Below, piece after piece: positions 19,486 through 32,179 of a stretch of DNA of 64,000 bases. The stretch is taken from contig NC_084597.1 of assembly GCF_033807715.1 (NCBI RefSeq), positions 10,230,843 to 10,294,842 on the forward strand, in the 5' to 3' direction. How positions within the stretch are numbered: position 1 is the first letter of the stretch; each line of letters opens with the position of its first letter. The notes beneath the pieces are model-generated. The model saw only the letters and a program-made list of their open reading frames with translations. It did not search any database and was not told the origin of the DNA. The DNA is from Cololabis saira (lineage: Eukaryota; Chordata; Actinopteri; Beloniformes; Belonidae). The translations under genes were made by a program, and so were the position numbers.

Positions 19486-21390
19486 CCATATTGGTTTTAC
19501 TGGACCTCAGTGCTGCTTTTGACACTGTTGATCATGGCATTTTACTGCACAGGTTAGAGCATGTTGTTGGGATTAAAGGGACAGCTCTACGTTGGTTTAA
19601 ATCATATCTATCTGACAGGTTCCAGTTTGTTCATGTACATGAGGTTTCTTCAGAACAGTCGAGGGTCTGTTATGGTGTTCCGCAGGGTTCAGTGCTAGGG
19701 CCAATCTTGTTTAGTTTATACATGCAGCCCTTGGGAAGTATAATCCAGAATCACGGCATACACTTTCATTGTTATGCTGATGATACGCAGCTCTATTTGT
19801 CTATGAAGCCGGATGAAACAGAACCGTTAGTTAAACTTCAGGCATGTCTTAGGGACATCAAGGACTGGATGTCCAGAAATTTCTTGCTTCTAAATTCGGA
19901 TAAAACAGAGGTTATCATTCTTGGTCCAGAGCATCTTAGGAAGGGATTAGATGGTGTTGCGATGGCTTCCAGTGCAACTGTGAGAAACCTTGGTGTTGTT
20001 TTCGATCAGGATTTGTCGTTTAAACCATATGTTAATCAGGTTTGTAAAATAGCGTTTTTCCATCTCCGTAATATTGCAAAAATTAGGAAAATCCTCTCGC
20101 AGAAAAACGATGCAGAAAAACTAGTTCATGCGTTTGTATCTTCTAGACTGGATTACTGTAATGTGTTGTTAGCAGGATGTCCAAGTAATTTGCTGAATAG
20201 GCTCCAGCTGATCCAGAATGCAGCAGCACGAGTACTGACAGGAATTAGCAGGAGAGACCACGTCTCTCCAGTGTTAGCGTCGCTCCATTGGCTACCTGTA
20301 AAATTCAGAATTCAATTTAAAATTTTATTACTTGCATATAAAGCCCAAAACGGCTTAGCTCCGCAGTATTTACAAGATTTGATAGTGCCTTATGTTCCTG
20401 GCCGAGCTCTCCGCTCCCAGGGTGCAGGTTTACTCGTAGTTCCTAGAGTATCTAAATGTAGATTTGGAGGGCGGGCGTTCTGCTATCAGGCACCATTACT
20501 TTGGAACCAACTTCCAATCTGGGTTAAGGAGGCTGACACCACCTCCACCTTTAAAACTAAACTTAAAACCTTTCTGTTTAGTAAAGCTTATAGTTAGTGT
20601 TTAGTAAACCTCTAGCTGGTGTTGGTAAATCTCTAGGTAGTGTAAACTTTAGTGTGTTAGAGTCAGTAGTCATAGTCGCAGCTATAGAACAAAACTATAA
20701 TAGTTAGTCTCAAATATAGCTTCGCGGTAGATATGCTGCTATAGGCTTATGCTGCAGGGGGGCACCGACATGATCCGCTGGGCGGTGCCTCTTACCCTTC
20801 TTCTCCTCTCCTTTTCCCTGCCTCTCTTCTCCATTACCATTTTTATTTATTATAAATATCTCATAGCTATCATTTTTGTCCATCGTTCCTGTAGTTTCTT
20901 GTGCCGGCCCCCCTTTTTTCTCTTTTGTGTATGTTTGCAGGCCGGAGCCTCAGGAGCTGCGTTCTGGCCTGTGTTCCCGGCCCTCCCCCCCCTCTGGTCA
21001 TCCCATTGCTTCTTCCACCTGCCTACGTGGATGTCTGCTGTTGCTGCTTCCGCCTGCCTGCACCCCCCCCCCCCCCCCTCTGGTCATCCCGCTACTCCTT
21101 CCACATGACTGTTGTGTGCTGCTGACGCCCCCCCCCCCCTCTGGTCATCCCGCTGCTGCTTCCACATGACTGTTGTGTGCTGCTGACGCCCCCCCCCCCA
21201 CCTCTGGTCATCCCGCTGCTGCTTCCACCTGCCTGCTGTGTGCTGTCGACGTCCCTGACTCCCCCAGTCTGGCCTTCGGCAGGAGGGTCCCCCCTTATGA
21301 GCCTGGTCCTGCTCAAGGTTTCTTCCCTCCTAATTTTATTTTAAGTAAAAGTAAGAGTAAGAGTAAGAGTAAATGTCTTATTTTCCACAG
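19486..21390 (+). mobile_element. 5'-truncated L2/CR1-group LINE with intact RT C-terminal half
   Basis: A 371-codon open frame to 20597 carries reverse-transcriptase motifs in order: LLDLSAAFDTVDH (block A-like), [29 protein letters not shown] (YADD active site), LNSDKTEV, then the conserved SRLDYCNVLL and VLASLHWLPVKFRIQFK downstream. A 3' UTR follows with landmark GCTGCAGGGGGGCACC near 20750. The 5' half, including any endonuclease, is missing. No stop breaks the remaining frame, suggesting a recent insertion into the Tc1 element. Confidence 0.9.
20985..21255 (+). repeat. Minisatellite in the LINE 3' UTR, about 55-60 bp unit, four copies
   Basis: Tandem units of the type CTCTGGTCATCCCGCTGCTG, TTCCACATGACTGTTGTGTG, CTGCTGACG and a C run of 8-16 bases. 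The C runs vary in length. The second LINE copy at 31050-32158 lacks the array. Confidence 0.8.
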
Positions 21391-21399
21391 CAGTAAATT

Positions 21400-22192
21400 A
21401 CTATATTTTTTCTAAATTAATTTAAGGATCTTTTAACTCTTGTTTCTGAGAATTAACTCTTTGAAACCAGCTGCACTGATGTGCTGCTTTTTAGAACCAC
21501 AATGTTATATAAAACCTGCAGAAACTCCAAAAACAAATCAAATGAATGGGATCATAAGAGGACAGCAGATGATGCAGAGTTTATTAACAATCATGAACTG
21601 AAACCAAATGAACCTGCACCATCCAACTAAGTCTGGATCCCCCTCAAAGATACTGCTTTACAAAAAACTACATCTCTGCTTTCAATAACTCAATGTTGAA
21701 GTCACTTAACTTTACAGGAAGGACATGTATCAGTACAATATAGCAATATAGAGAAGACTCAGCGGATTGTCTTTCTTCTCCTGACGCAGGCGTAGCCATT
21801 GTTCTGCTCTGTCTTGACTTGTTGCGGCTCTGTCTTGACAAACGCAGGCTACTTTGGCGGTATCGTTTTGAGGAGGCTTGACGTATTTCCGCTTTACGTA
21901 CATCCCAGTGGAGAGCGTGCACTGTGATAGGTCTCCTCCTTTGACAAAAACAGCTTGTGTCCAATAGGATTTTAGGGAAGAAGAAAAAAGAGCAGACCTG
22001 AAAGTAACGAGTACTTTTCAGCCTTCCTAGAAATTTACTCGAGTAAAAGTAAAAATATTTGTCTTGGAAATGTATTCAAGTAAGAGTAATAAGTACCAAA
22101 GAAATCTACTACTCAAGTAAAGTACAAATCCTCTGGATATGTACTTAAGTACAGTACTCAAGTAAATTTACTCCGTTACTGTCCACCACTGA
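21400..22192. repeat. hAT-like non-autonomous element fragment
   Basis: Right part reads AGTACTCAAGTAAATTTACT, CCGTTACTGTCCACCACTG, a terminus I recall from fish hAT-type elements, with several internal AAGTA/CTCAAGTAAAGTAC motifs. No matching left terminus found, so it is probably truncated. It ends where Tc1 sequence resumes at 22193. Confidence 0.5.
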
Positions 22193-22529
22193 AAATAAGT
22201 ATTTGGTCAATGACTAAAGTTCATCTCAATACTGTGTTATATATTCTTTGTTTGCATTTACAGAGGTCAAACGTTTTCTGTAAGTCTTCACAAGGTTTCA
22301 CACACTGTTGCTGGTATTTTGGCCCATTCCTCCACGCAGATCTCCTCTAGAGCAGTGATGTTTTGAGGCTGTTGCTGGGAAACACGTTCTTTCAACTCCT
22401 CCAAAGATTTTCTATGGGGTTGAGATCTGGAGACTGGCTAGGCCACTCCAGGACCCCTCACTGATTTACAACTATGGTGCTGAGCACTTTGGAACTGCAG
22501 AAAAGAGGACGAGAACATCAACCACCCCG

Positions 22530-25265
22530 ATGAAGTCTAGGAGACAGCAGGAGATAGGTCGGCTAGTCAAGGAAAGAAGGCAGCTGAAAAAACAATGGAG
22601 GAAAGTTCCAGAGGAGGAGAAGGAGGGAATTCACCTGTTGCAGGCAGAAATCAAGGGCCGACTGTCAACTTTGAGGAGAGCTGAGAACCTGAGAAGGAGG
22701 CGTAAATTGAAGGAGCGGACAAGATCAAACTTCTTCAAAGACCCCTTCAAGTTTGTGAAGAGCCTTTTCACAAAGGACAAAAGCGGCAAACTCAAAATAT
22801 CAAAGAAAGATCTTGAAGCTCACCTCAAAATGAACCACTCTGACAGCCAGCGGTGCGAACAGACAGCTCTTCCACCTGATATGCCACCAGTACATCCTCC
22901 AGAAAATCAGCTGGAAATCAGCCCTCCCAAGTGGAGCGAAGTGGAGAGAATTGTACGTCGGCAAGAGCTGCATCCTCCCCTGGGCCCAAGGGGTCCCATA
23001 CCGACTTTATAAGAACGCACCAGAGGTATTACATTTTCTTTGGAGGCTGATGAAGGTGGTGTGGCAGAAACAAGCAATTCCAGCAGCGTGGCGGAGGGCA
23101 GGATGTATCCTAATCCCCAAGGAAAAGGATTCTGCCGACATCAGCCAGTTTCGCCAAATCAGCCTCCTGAACGTTGAGGGCAAAATCCTCTTCAGCGTAG
23201 TGGCTCACAGGCTGGCGGTCTACCTGGAAAAGAACCACTACATTGATACCACGGTGCAGAAGGCAGGGATCCCAGGCTTCTCCGGCTGCTTGGAACACAC
23301 AAACATGATATGGCATCAAATCCAGACCGCTGAAAAGGAGGGAAGAGATCTCCATGTCGTGTTCCTGGACCTCGCCAATGCCTTTGGGTCAGTTCCTCAC
23401 AATCTCCTCTGGATGGCATTTGACTATTTCAGCATCCCAGAAGCAATCACCGGCCTCATCAAATCCTACTTCCAAGACGTGCAGCTATGCTTGACAACTG
23501 ACGAGTATACCACTGCATGGCAACGGCTGGAATTAGGGATAATGGCAGGATGCATCATCTCGCCTCTAGCCTTCACGATGGCTATGGAGGTCATCATCCG
23601 AGCCTCCCGGTGGGTAGTAGGAGGGCAGAAGCTCAAACCTGGTCTTCGTCTCCCTCCCATCAGAGCTTATATGGATGACATGACCATACTTACCACTACT
23701 AAGGCATGTGCCAGACGACTGCTGAACAAGCTGCAGGAGAACATCCAGTGGGCCCGGATGGAAATAAAGCCGAGAAAGTCCAGGAGCATTTCAGTTGTCA
23801 AGGGGAAGTTGTCAGAACACCGGTTCTACGTCGGCGAGGAACCCATACCAACAGTGTCAGAGAAGCCAGTCAAGAGTCTTGGACGTTGGTACAATGCCAC
23901 CCTCAGGGACACGGAACAAGTGGACCACCTTAGGCTGGACACCATAAGTGCCCTTGAGAGGATAAATAAGTCCATGCTCCCAGGCAGGCTGAAGCTCTGG
24001 TGCCTCCAGTTTGGGCTGTTACCCAGGCTGATGTGGCCTCTTACCATCTACGAGGTCCCAATCTCAAAAGTTGAAAAACTGGAGAGATTGGTCAGCTCAT
24101 TTGCCAAAAAGTGCCTGGGCCTCCCCAGATGCTTTAGCAACATCGGACTGTACGGAAGAGGCATTCTGGAACTTCCTGTTTCCAGCCTTGCAGAGGAGTT
24201 CAAATGTTCCAAAGTAAGGTTGGAAATGACACTGTCGGAATCCCGTGACCATTGTGTAGCCCAAACAGCTCCTACCCTGGTGACCGGAAGGAAATGGACC
24301 CCAACTGCAGCTACTCAGCAGGCGAAGTCAGACCTCAGGCACAGAGACATTGTTGGCCTAGTGCAACAAGGGAGAGGAGCCCTTGGCCTGGGAGAGAGTA
24401 GGCCAACCTGGCAGAGGGCAGCCCCAGCTCAGCGCCGACGTCTAGTCGTCGATGAGGTGCGTCGGCAAGAGCAGGCAACAAGGTGTGCAAAGGCTGTCTC
24501 ACAAGCCAAGCAAGGACAGTGGATGAGATGGGAGGGTGTTGAGAGGAGAAAGTTCTCTTGGAAGGAGCTGTTGGGCATGGACGCATTTCACACCAGCTTC
24601 ATCTTACGTGCAACGTATGATGTCCTGCCTTCCCCCTCTAACCTCAACCAATGGTACGGAGAAGACCCTAAATGCCCCCTCTGTCCATCTCCCGCAAACC
24701 TCAAACACATTCTGGTTGGCTGCAAGACAAGCCTCTCACAAGGCCGTTACACCTGGCGGCACAACCACGTCCTCAAGTGCCTGGCAGCTACTCTGGATAC
24801 CAAACAGACAAAGATCAATGCCCTTCCCCCTCCATCAGTCCATTCCACATTGGCAAGAGATTTCATCCGAGAAGGAGCAAAGCCAGCCAAAGTTCACACA
24901 TCGGCCAGCTCGGAGGGGCACGAGACTGGAAGTTGTTAGCAGACCTGAACCACAGGCTATGCTTCCCACCTGAGATCTCCAAAACAAACCACAGACCAGA
25001 CCTTGTGCTCTGGTCCTCCTCCCTTCACACGGTCTATATTATAGAGCTCACTGTTCCCTGGGAGGCTGCTGTTGAGGAGGCCTTCGAACGCAAGAGTCTC
25101 AAGTACAGCGAGCTCGCAGCTGATGCGGAGCAACGCGGTTGGAAAGTCAAGGTTTTCCCAGTGGAAGTTGGCTGCAGAGGCTTCTTGGGCAAGTCTACCA
25201 TCAGGCTGCTTAAGGACTTGGGGATTCGAGGCCAAGCCCAACGCCAGACCATAAAAACCCTCTAA
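22530..25265 (+). mobile_element. Non-LTR retrotransposon with RT, CCHC motif and restriction-like endonuclease (R2/HERO-like)
   Basis: Seen: basic N-terminal stretch (22530-22960), RT domain with AYMDDMTIL (YMDD at 23668-23679), a C-x2-C-x7-H-x4-C motif (CPLCPSPANLKHILVGC, from 24673), then RPDLVLW and YIIELTVPWE with a later KY (about 24995-25150), the PD-(D/E)xK layout. RT first, CCHC, then C-terminal endonuclease is the architecture of REL-type LINEs (R2, R4, HERO); this one reads most like HERO of fishes. Two frameshifts break it: near 22960, and near 24900 before the endonuclease. A 3' UTR runs to about 25562. It sits inside the Tc1 element in intergenic DNA, not in rDNA. Confidence 0.85.
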
Positions 25266-25562
25266 GGTGCAGCAGAAGAAGCAAGTCAGTGGCTCTGGGT
25301 GAAGAGGCGAGACTCCTCCTGGGCCCCAAAGTTTTGACACAGGGGGTTGAAAGCAGAGGGGGGCACACCTGGGACGCCAGGTGTTGCCGATGAGCCCTCT
25401 GAAGGTGTTGTGGGCCTATCATCGAAACACCGGGGAAAGAGGGTGCCCACCTGATGACCCCAATGAGGCTTACAACCCCCACCCCCACCCCTCCTCATAC
25501 ACCATCGCAAGCCACTGTGATGGATGCACCGTCACCGCTCATGTCTCACCGTATTTGTTCAT

Positions 25563-27130
25563 TTAAGGGATTGTTTCACCTAGTCCTAAAACAGAACTCT
25601 CAGTTATGTCAATGCTGTCTGCCCTGGACACAAGTTTAAGCTTAACGCTAGCTGGCCTGCTTAATAAAGCTATGTGTAAGTCTTTTATTACATACACATC
25701 CTCTTGGATCACATTTTCACCTTTGCTTAGTGACTCACTGTACTTGCCTAAGACTGAAAGTGGTGTACCACCTGGGCCAAATAGTTGTCTGTCAGATTTA
25801 GCCAACTGAGTATTTTTCTCAGTAATAGTGTAATATGTCTGAGCAGTCTGAGTCTGATAACTGACACATCAGCTCCTGTGTCTATCTTAAACCTGACTTT
25901 ATGGTTTCTGATAGTCAAATCTGCATACCATGGGTCTGTGTTTGCATCTACTGTGCAGAGGAATAAGGGTGTGTCATTACAGTTTTCGCTAGTTCCTATT
26001 ACATGTACAGCTTTAGCAGATCTGCACGTTTTACTGTAATGTCATTTTATTCCACAGGTATGGCATGTCTCATCTCTGGCAGGGCACTGCCATTTCCCAT
26101 GTCCAGGGGACTTTCCACATTTGTAACATGACTGGCGATCCTGTTGTGTTTTTGGCTTTGATGTTGTGTGTTTCAGCTGATTTGGGGTCTTTGGAGTATG
26201 CAGTTTTTGTTTCCTCTGTCTTTATGTCACTACATCAATGTCATGTTTTGTTTCTCCTCTGAGGTCTGTTTGTTGTCTTTTTATCACTTCAGACTGCCTT
26301 GCCATATTGACTGCTTTTTCTAGCGTCAAGTCCCTGTCTAGCTGCATTCTCTCAGCTAGGCTGGTGTTTTTCAGTCCCACTAAAAGGCGATCTCTGATTA
26401 ACTCATCATGAAGTGCTCCATAGCTGCAGTTTTCTGCTAGGGCATACAAAGCAGTTATGAAGGAGTCTACAGTCTCGTTAGCTTGCTGCACTCTTTGGTT
26501 GAATCTTGCTCGCTCATATATTATATTTTTTCTGGGCACGAAGTATGACTCAAAGGTGTCTTTCACTTTGTCGTACTGCTCTCTCTCTTCATCTGATAAA
26601 GCTTTGCCCCATAGTATATCGTCTGCTTCATCCCCCATGCAGTAGATTAATGTGTTCACCTGATTAGCTTGTGAGCTGAGATGTAGATTACTGGCAAGTC
26701 GGAATCTTTCAAACCTCCGTATCCACCGCTCCCAATCCTGGGGTTTTGAAAAGTTGAACGCTTCGGGAGGTTGAATGGGGAATGTGGCGCTCGAAGCCAC
26801 AGGTGTGTTAGCAGGATTAGCTGCTACCGCTAGCTGGGGAGGCTGTCCGTTAGCTCCGTCGGCATTGTCCATCTTGTCGTTTTGAGACATAAAACAACCC
26901 ATTCAGCCTTCTCTGGTGGGCTCTTTACTGCTGCTGCACTTCTGACACCATGTCCTAGTCTATTATGCATTAAGGATTCCAGCAGCAAGTTCGTAGAGCT
27001 TTATTTCAACTTTTATTAATACCGGACATCTCGTGATAAAGTTACCTCAAAACAAGACTACTTCCTGTGTTAGCCCTGAATGCCTTTCAAAATAAGATAA
27101 CACTGCAGTACCAACTCAGATTCCACCACA
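25563..27130 (-). mobile_element. Gypsy-type LTR retrotransposon fragment: 5' LTR, gag and protease
   Basis: Minus strand. LTR 27130-26951 (TGTGGTGGAA ... GGACA, 180 bp), primer-binding site 26950-26933 reading TGGTGTCAGAAGTGCAGC, then a gag frame 26902-26222 (226 aa) with a retrotransposon-gag core (DWERWIRRFERF; NETVDSFITALYALAENC). Further on are a zinc knuckle (CYKCGKSPGHGKWQC, near 26130) and an aspartic protease with KIDTGADVSV (near 25880). The sequence stops before reverse transcriptase at 25563 and carries several in-frame stops after the gag. Inserted in the Tc1 element beside the REL LINE. Confidence 0.85.
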
Positions 27131-27337
27131 GTTTGTAAGTGACCAAATACTTATTTTACCCAGGAATTTACCAATTATTTCATTAAAAATCCTACAACGT
27201 GATTTCCTGGATTCTTTCCCCCCATTCTGTCTCTCATAGTTGAAGTGTACCTATGATAAAAATTACAGGCCTCTCTCATCTAAGTGGGAGAACTTGCACA
27301 ATTGGAGGCTGACTAAATACTTTTTTGCCCCACTGTA

Positions 27338-28425
27338 CAAACAGACTGCCCTGTCTGTGGGTTGGCCTGAAAGGGTCCAAGGACAGAGCTTTCATAGGCA
27401 GCAGGCTGCTGGTGCTGACTGATTGTCATCTAAACATGACAGCATCATTTCTGATGCCAACACTGAAATGACATTTGAAATAGGATGTTTTTGAAATGTT
27501 GGTTGCTCTGTAGCATAAGGCTAGCCCGACTGCAGCTGGTCTAAACCTATCAAGAGACTGTGGGTCCCAGCAGAGCCATGCTAGCTCTTATTTCAGCTCT
27601 GTCAGCAACACTTGACATGAGCATGTTTGGGCAGATCTGATCAGAATGAATGTAAACTGACATTAGCATTATCAGTTCACATAAGCTAAGTCAGGAAAGC
27701 GGAAACAGTTGGTTGTTACTGAAATAAAGTGGACATGTTCCAGCCGGCTTCCCAGGCTCACTTGTTTCACTAAAGAAAAGAGGTTTCAAAAGCGCTTTTC
27801 ACAAAAACCTGTGGAAGAGCCTATGACAATCAAGAATAAAATAAAGACAGTCTTGTCTTTTCTGTCTCTTTTTTACTCCCATTAATCACCAAATAAACAC
27901 GTTACTGTTCTTTTTGTTTGTTTGTTTGTTTGTCTTCCCAGTCATTAGGAAATGAAAAATTGTCACACAGGTATTTGGAAAATTCACCTAAATATCTCAC
28001 TTAAAAAAACACCATAAACATTTCACTGTTACAAAAAAGGAAAAAAAAAGTGTTGATACGATAGTGGTAGTTACTGACATACACTCATTTTAATTTGGAG
28101 AGCCTATGTTATTTTTGAGCAAGAAATGCAAAATTAGGCCAAGTTTAGGAAGTGGTTAAAAATGTTCCTGTTGTGTAAAATAAATCAGAGTTTTTGTTTC
28201 TTATGTAAAAGTGTGGCAGCTCTGAGAAGCTGAGTCATGTTGGCATCAGTGTATAAAAAGATATGAAATTGAGATCCTGCAGTGTTGCTGAGACTTGCAG
28301 CACATCTTACACAAGACCATATCACATGATGCTGGCGGGAGAAGGTATCCACAGAAAAGCAATTAATTTCCCTTCAGTGAAAGTATATTTGAACTGAATT
28401 AAAAACCATTAAATTCAATTCAAAT
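27338..28425. other. Intergenic, nothing recognised
   Basis: AT-rich sequence with a short (GTTT)n tract near 27912. No exon or transposon signature seen. Confidence 0.4.
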
Positions 28426-29025
28426 TGGCTTTATTGGCATGAATGGTAACCATTGTTGCCGAAAGCATACATATACATACAATAAATCACGACACAATCA
28501 ACACACGAAACACCAATACAACTACAACAAATACCCAACACCAAATATCTAACACTTGCATTATCACTCAACACAGTCCCCCAGCTGTTTCTAAAATTGG
28601 TATCTGAAACATTAGCGCTTGCATGATAGATACTCATGATACACTGAGCTGAGATGAAAATAATAACATCCATCCATCCGTTTTATAAGCCCACTTAATC
28701 TTATACAGGGTCATGGGGGTCCGCTGGAGTCTGTCCAAGCTTAGAAAAAGGGCAGGGATACACCCTGGAAAGGTTGCCAATCCATTGCAGGACCACATAT
28801 AGACAAAACACTACACATGCTCACACTCACTCCTATGGGAAACGTAGAACCATCAATCAGCCTAACACACATGTTTTTGAGCTGCGGGAGGAAGCCAGAG
28901 TATCTGGAGAAAACCCACACAAGTACGAGGAGATCATTCAAATTCCACAAAGAACGACACTTGCCAGGCCCGGGAGTCAAAACAGGAACTTTCTTGCTGT
29001 GAGGCGACAGTGCTAACCACTAGCC
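28426..29025. repeat. Two adjoining dispersed fish repeats
   Basis: 28426-28670 begins AATTCAAATTGGCTTTATTG, a common fish repeat end. 28672-29025 begins CATCCATCCGTTTTATAAGC and contains CAATCAGCCTAACACACATG and GCTGCGGGAGGAAGCCAGAG, ending in AGTGCTAACCACTAGCC. This is the widespread teleost repeat I recall from introns and flanks. Not protein-coding. Confidence 0.65.
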
Positions 29026-29934
29026 AAATAATAATATCCTGATTTGTATCTCAACTTAACATACTGAAGGTTATAGCATGTGATGTGCATACTCCGTATA
29101 GAGCAGTGTGCTTTCTAAAAGTGTATAATCACAGATGAGAGTTGCATAATTGTACACATGAGCTTCACCTTAAAATAGTCTTATTATTAAGTCTAGTATC
29201 AGCTTGTACCAAGAATTCCTCTCACAGTGGCAGAATGATGGTTGAATTCCCACTGCGGTAGATAAGATGTTTCTTTTTTAGGGCCTCATGAGAAAGTTTT
29301 GCTGGGACTGAGTGTTGCTCTGATATCTGATGAAAGCGCACGTAGCTGCTGTTCCATGCAAACCTCTTTGGCTCACACCATCCTGAATCCTGCCAACTTT
29401 TTTTTTTTTTACTGCTCGTCTTCAGATAGTAACATCACCTGCAGCATTCTTTTCTGCTTTGTGCTACAGCCCTCCCTTCAACATCTTGTCCTTGAAGCAC
29501 AACTGCATGGGAATAATATTGTTATTATGTTCATCAGGGGAGATTCCTGTGTTTTATTCAAGCCAAAGATGGGAAAATAAATCAGAGGTGATAATTATGG
29601 ATGAATGAATATGAATGCAGCTTGTGTTCCATTGTTTTGGGGTCAAGAAGTGAAAGCTTTGCTTGCAGTCTCCATGTGTTTTGGTGGTTTGTGTTTTTTC
29701 AGTGTAGATTGTGGCTACGTTGAAGTTTTACTCCTTACATCCTGGGAACTGTGTACAATAGAGGTGATACAGGTGTATGGCAAATGGATGAAGAATAAAA
29801 TGAAAAAGGAAAGTATAGTTGAAGAAAACAAATTAAGAATAAATACTCATCAGAGAGAACCATTATGTAAGGTTGATCATGGTAGCATCTTCAACTACAC
29901 CCCAGGGTGATAGGCGAGCTAAAAGGGGGTTCAA
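29026..29934. other. Intergenic, no gene recognised
   Basis: Plus frames near 29299-29580 and 29605-29910 are open for about 95-100 codons but show neither a domain nor codon-level regularity. I treat them as chance. Confidence 0.35.
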
Positions 29935-30660
29935 GTTCAAGTTAAAATGTATTTATAAAGCACTTTAAAAACAAAAACAGATTACCAAAGTGCTAGACAA
30001 GTGAAAGAAAAATAAAAACAAAACAGGACAACATAAAACATAAAACACATAAATGAAATACAACAATCATGGTGACGTAAAAGCTAGTGAGTAGAAATGA
30101 GTTTTAAGATGAGATTTAAAAACAGCCATAGAAGATAGATATATGGCAGATAAATATATGTGACATATTAAAAAATATATATCATATGTATTTCATATTA
30201 ACAATGCACATATATATGCCTTAGGTTCTTACCAGCATGGTATTAACCATTAATATGTGTGCAGACAAAAAAAAAAAAAAAAACAGCCATAGAAGGAGCC
30301 AGGCGTAGGTGCAGCTTGGTCCAGAACCAGGACCGGTTACTGCAAAGGCCCGGTCCCCCTGCTCTTTAGCCTGGAGGGGGAACTGTTAGGCGGAGTTGGT
30401 CAGCTGACCTAAGAGAAGATCTATGGACATTTAAAAGACCTGAGATATAAGAAGGTGCAAGACCATGTAAAGATTAAAAAAAAAAAAAAAAAAATTAAAA
30501 AATTGATCCTATAATGGACAGGGAGCAAATGAAGAGCTGCGAGAACAGGTGTAATATGGTCCCGCCTTCGCGTTCTAGTAAGGCGGGATTCTTAAAGGTA
30601 ACCTTCTCAATAAGTATCCGTAGTCATTTAGGTTTTAGTTAAACTTTTTGAAAGTAAAAC
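29935..30660 (-). mobile_element. L2-group LINE 3' fragment, minus strand
   Basis: Antisense of a LINE 3' end: starts AAAATGTATTTATAAAGCAC and includes AACTGTTAGGCGGAGTTGG and ACAGGTGTAATATGGTCCCG, matching the C-terminal coding and 3' parts of L2-like elements (compare 62395-63385). Interrupted by an AT-rich stretch at about 30150-30270 and by A-runs. Confidence 0.6.
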
Positions 30661-31049
30661 CATGTAGCATGTCATCAGCAGAGCCAGAACCCTATCCTGA
30701 ATCAGGCTAAGTCTGAAGAGGGCTGAAGAGGGGCTGTCACCTTCCATTCTTCATCGCGACAGCGATAAACCTCTGCAATTACTCTTTGAGGAGACTTAAA
30801 AGGAAAATAAAGTATTTTTGAATTTGAATATGGCAGATTGGTGCTGAAAGGCTATTTTCATTCCTCTTTAACCCCTTCCCACCGATGGACCCGTTACCGA
30901 ATCCAGCAGCTGTATGCACCAGTTCATGTGTGGAAAAAGTTGGAAAAAATGCTTGTAATTCTGTATCAAATTTATATTTAATCGTCATTAACACAAAACT
31001 GAAAGCCACCAATCCAGTGCTTTTCTCTCCCCCACTCATCAAAAGGGTT

Positions 31050-32158
31050 TCATCAGGGTTCAGTGCTAGGGCCAATATTGTTCAGTTTATACATAAAGCC
31101 ATTGGGAAGTATAATCCAGAATCACGGCATACACTTTTATTGCTATGCTGATGATACGCAGCTCTATTTGTCTATGAAGCCGGATGAAACAGAACCGTTA
31201 GCTAAACTTCAGGCATGTCTTAGGGACATCAAGGACTGGATGTCCAGAAATGTTTTGCTTCTAAATTCAGATAAAACAGAGGTTGTCATTTTTGGTCCAA
31301 AGCATTTTAGGAAGGGATTAGATGGTGTTGCGATGGCTTCCGGTGCAACTGTAAGAAACCTTGGTGTTTTTTTAGATCAGGATTTGTGGTTTACACCATA
31401 TATTAATCAGGTTTGAAAAATAGCACTTTTCCATCTCCGTAATATCGCAAAGATTAGGGAAAATCTCTTGCAGAGTGATGTGGAAAAACTAGTTCATGCA
31501 TTTGTATCTTCTAGACTAGATTACTGTAATGTGTTATTAGCAGGATGTCCAAGTAATTTGCTGAATAGGCTCCAGCTGATCCAGAATGCAGCAGCACGAG
31601 TACTGACAGGAATCAACAAGAGAGACCACGTCTCCCCAGTGTTAGTGTCGCTCCATTGGTTACCCGTAAAATTCAGAATCCAATCCAAAAACTTTATTAC
31701 TTGCGTATAAAGCCCAAACCGGCTTAGCTCCGCAATATTTGCAAGACCTGATAGTGCCTTATGTTCCTGTCAGAGCTCTCCGTTCTCAGAGTGCAGGTTT
31801 AGGAGTGCTGCTATAGGCCTATGCTGCAGGGGGGCACCGCCATGATCCATAGGGCGGTGCCCCTCACCCTTCTTATCTTCTCCTCTTCCATTTTTTATTA
31901 ATTACAAATATCGCATAGCCATCATTGCATCATTGTTGTCCATCATTCTTGTAGTTTGTTGTGCTGGTCTGCCCCCCTTCTTCCCTCCTAAAGGAGAGTT
32001 TTTCCTTGCCACTGTTTGGCTTAAGGTTTTTTCTTCCACTAGGGGAGTTTTCACCTGCCACTGTTTATGTAATAATTGCTCGGTGGTCATATTTTGGGTC
32101 TCTGGAAAGATCCTAGAGATAACTTCTGTTGTAATAGACGCTATATAGATAAAATTGA
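31050..32158 (+). mobile_element. Degenerate second copy of the L2/CR1-group LINE
   Basis: Closely similar at DNA level to 19700-21350: [35 protein letters not shown], then a stop at 31414-31416, followed by SRLDYCNVLLAG and LQLIQNAAARVLTGI in the same order. About 170 codons of the C-terminus are shortened by a deletion near 31800, after which the 3'-UTR landmark GCTGCAGGGGGGCACC appears. The tail ends GACGCTATATAGATAAAATT. Confidence 0.85.
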
Positions 32159-32179
32159 AAAAAAAAATGTGTCTATAAT

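Larger units (their letters stand above)
19348..27335 (-). mobile_element. Tc1-like transposon split by nested insertions (7,988 bp end to end)
   Basis: The left end CAGTGGGGCAAAAAAGTATT at 19348 and the right end, its exact complement finishing at 27335, are both flanked by TA (19346-19347 and 27336-27337). Similarity of the inverted ends extends about 100 bases inward (ends near GAGAGGCCTGTAATTTT and ATCATAGGTAC). Internal pieces of the same element survive at 22193-22457 (AAATAAGTATTTGGTCAA; CTATGGGGTTGAGATCTGG, the minus-strand transposase N-terminal region) and 27131-27335. Everything between is later insertion: an L2-like LINE, a hAT-like end, a restriction-like-endonuclease LINE and a Gypsy fragment. 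Confidence 0.85.

Noticed and set aside
29299..29910. Two consecutive plus-strand frames of about 95-100 codons
   Set aside because: No domain, no splice pattern, no poly(A) link; length is within chance for this composition.
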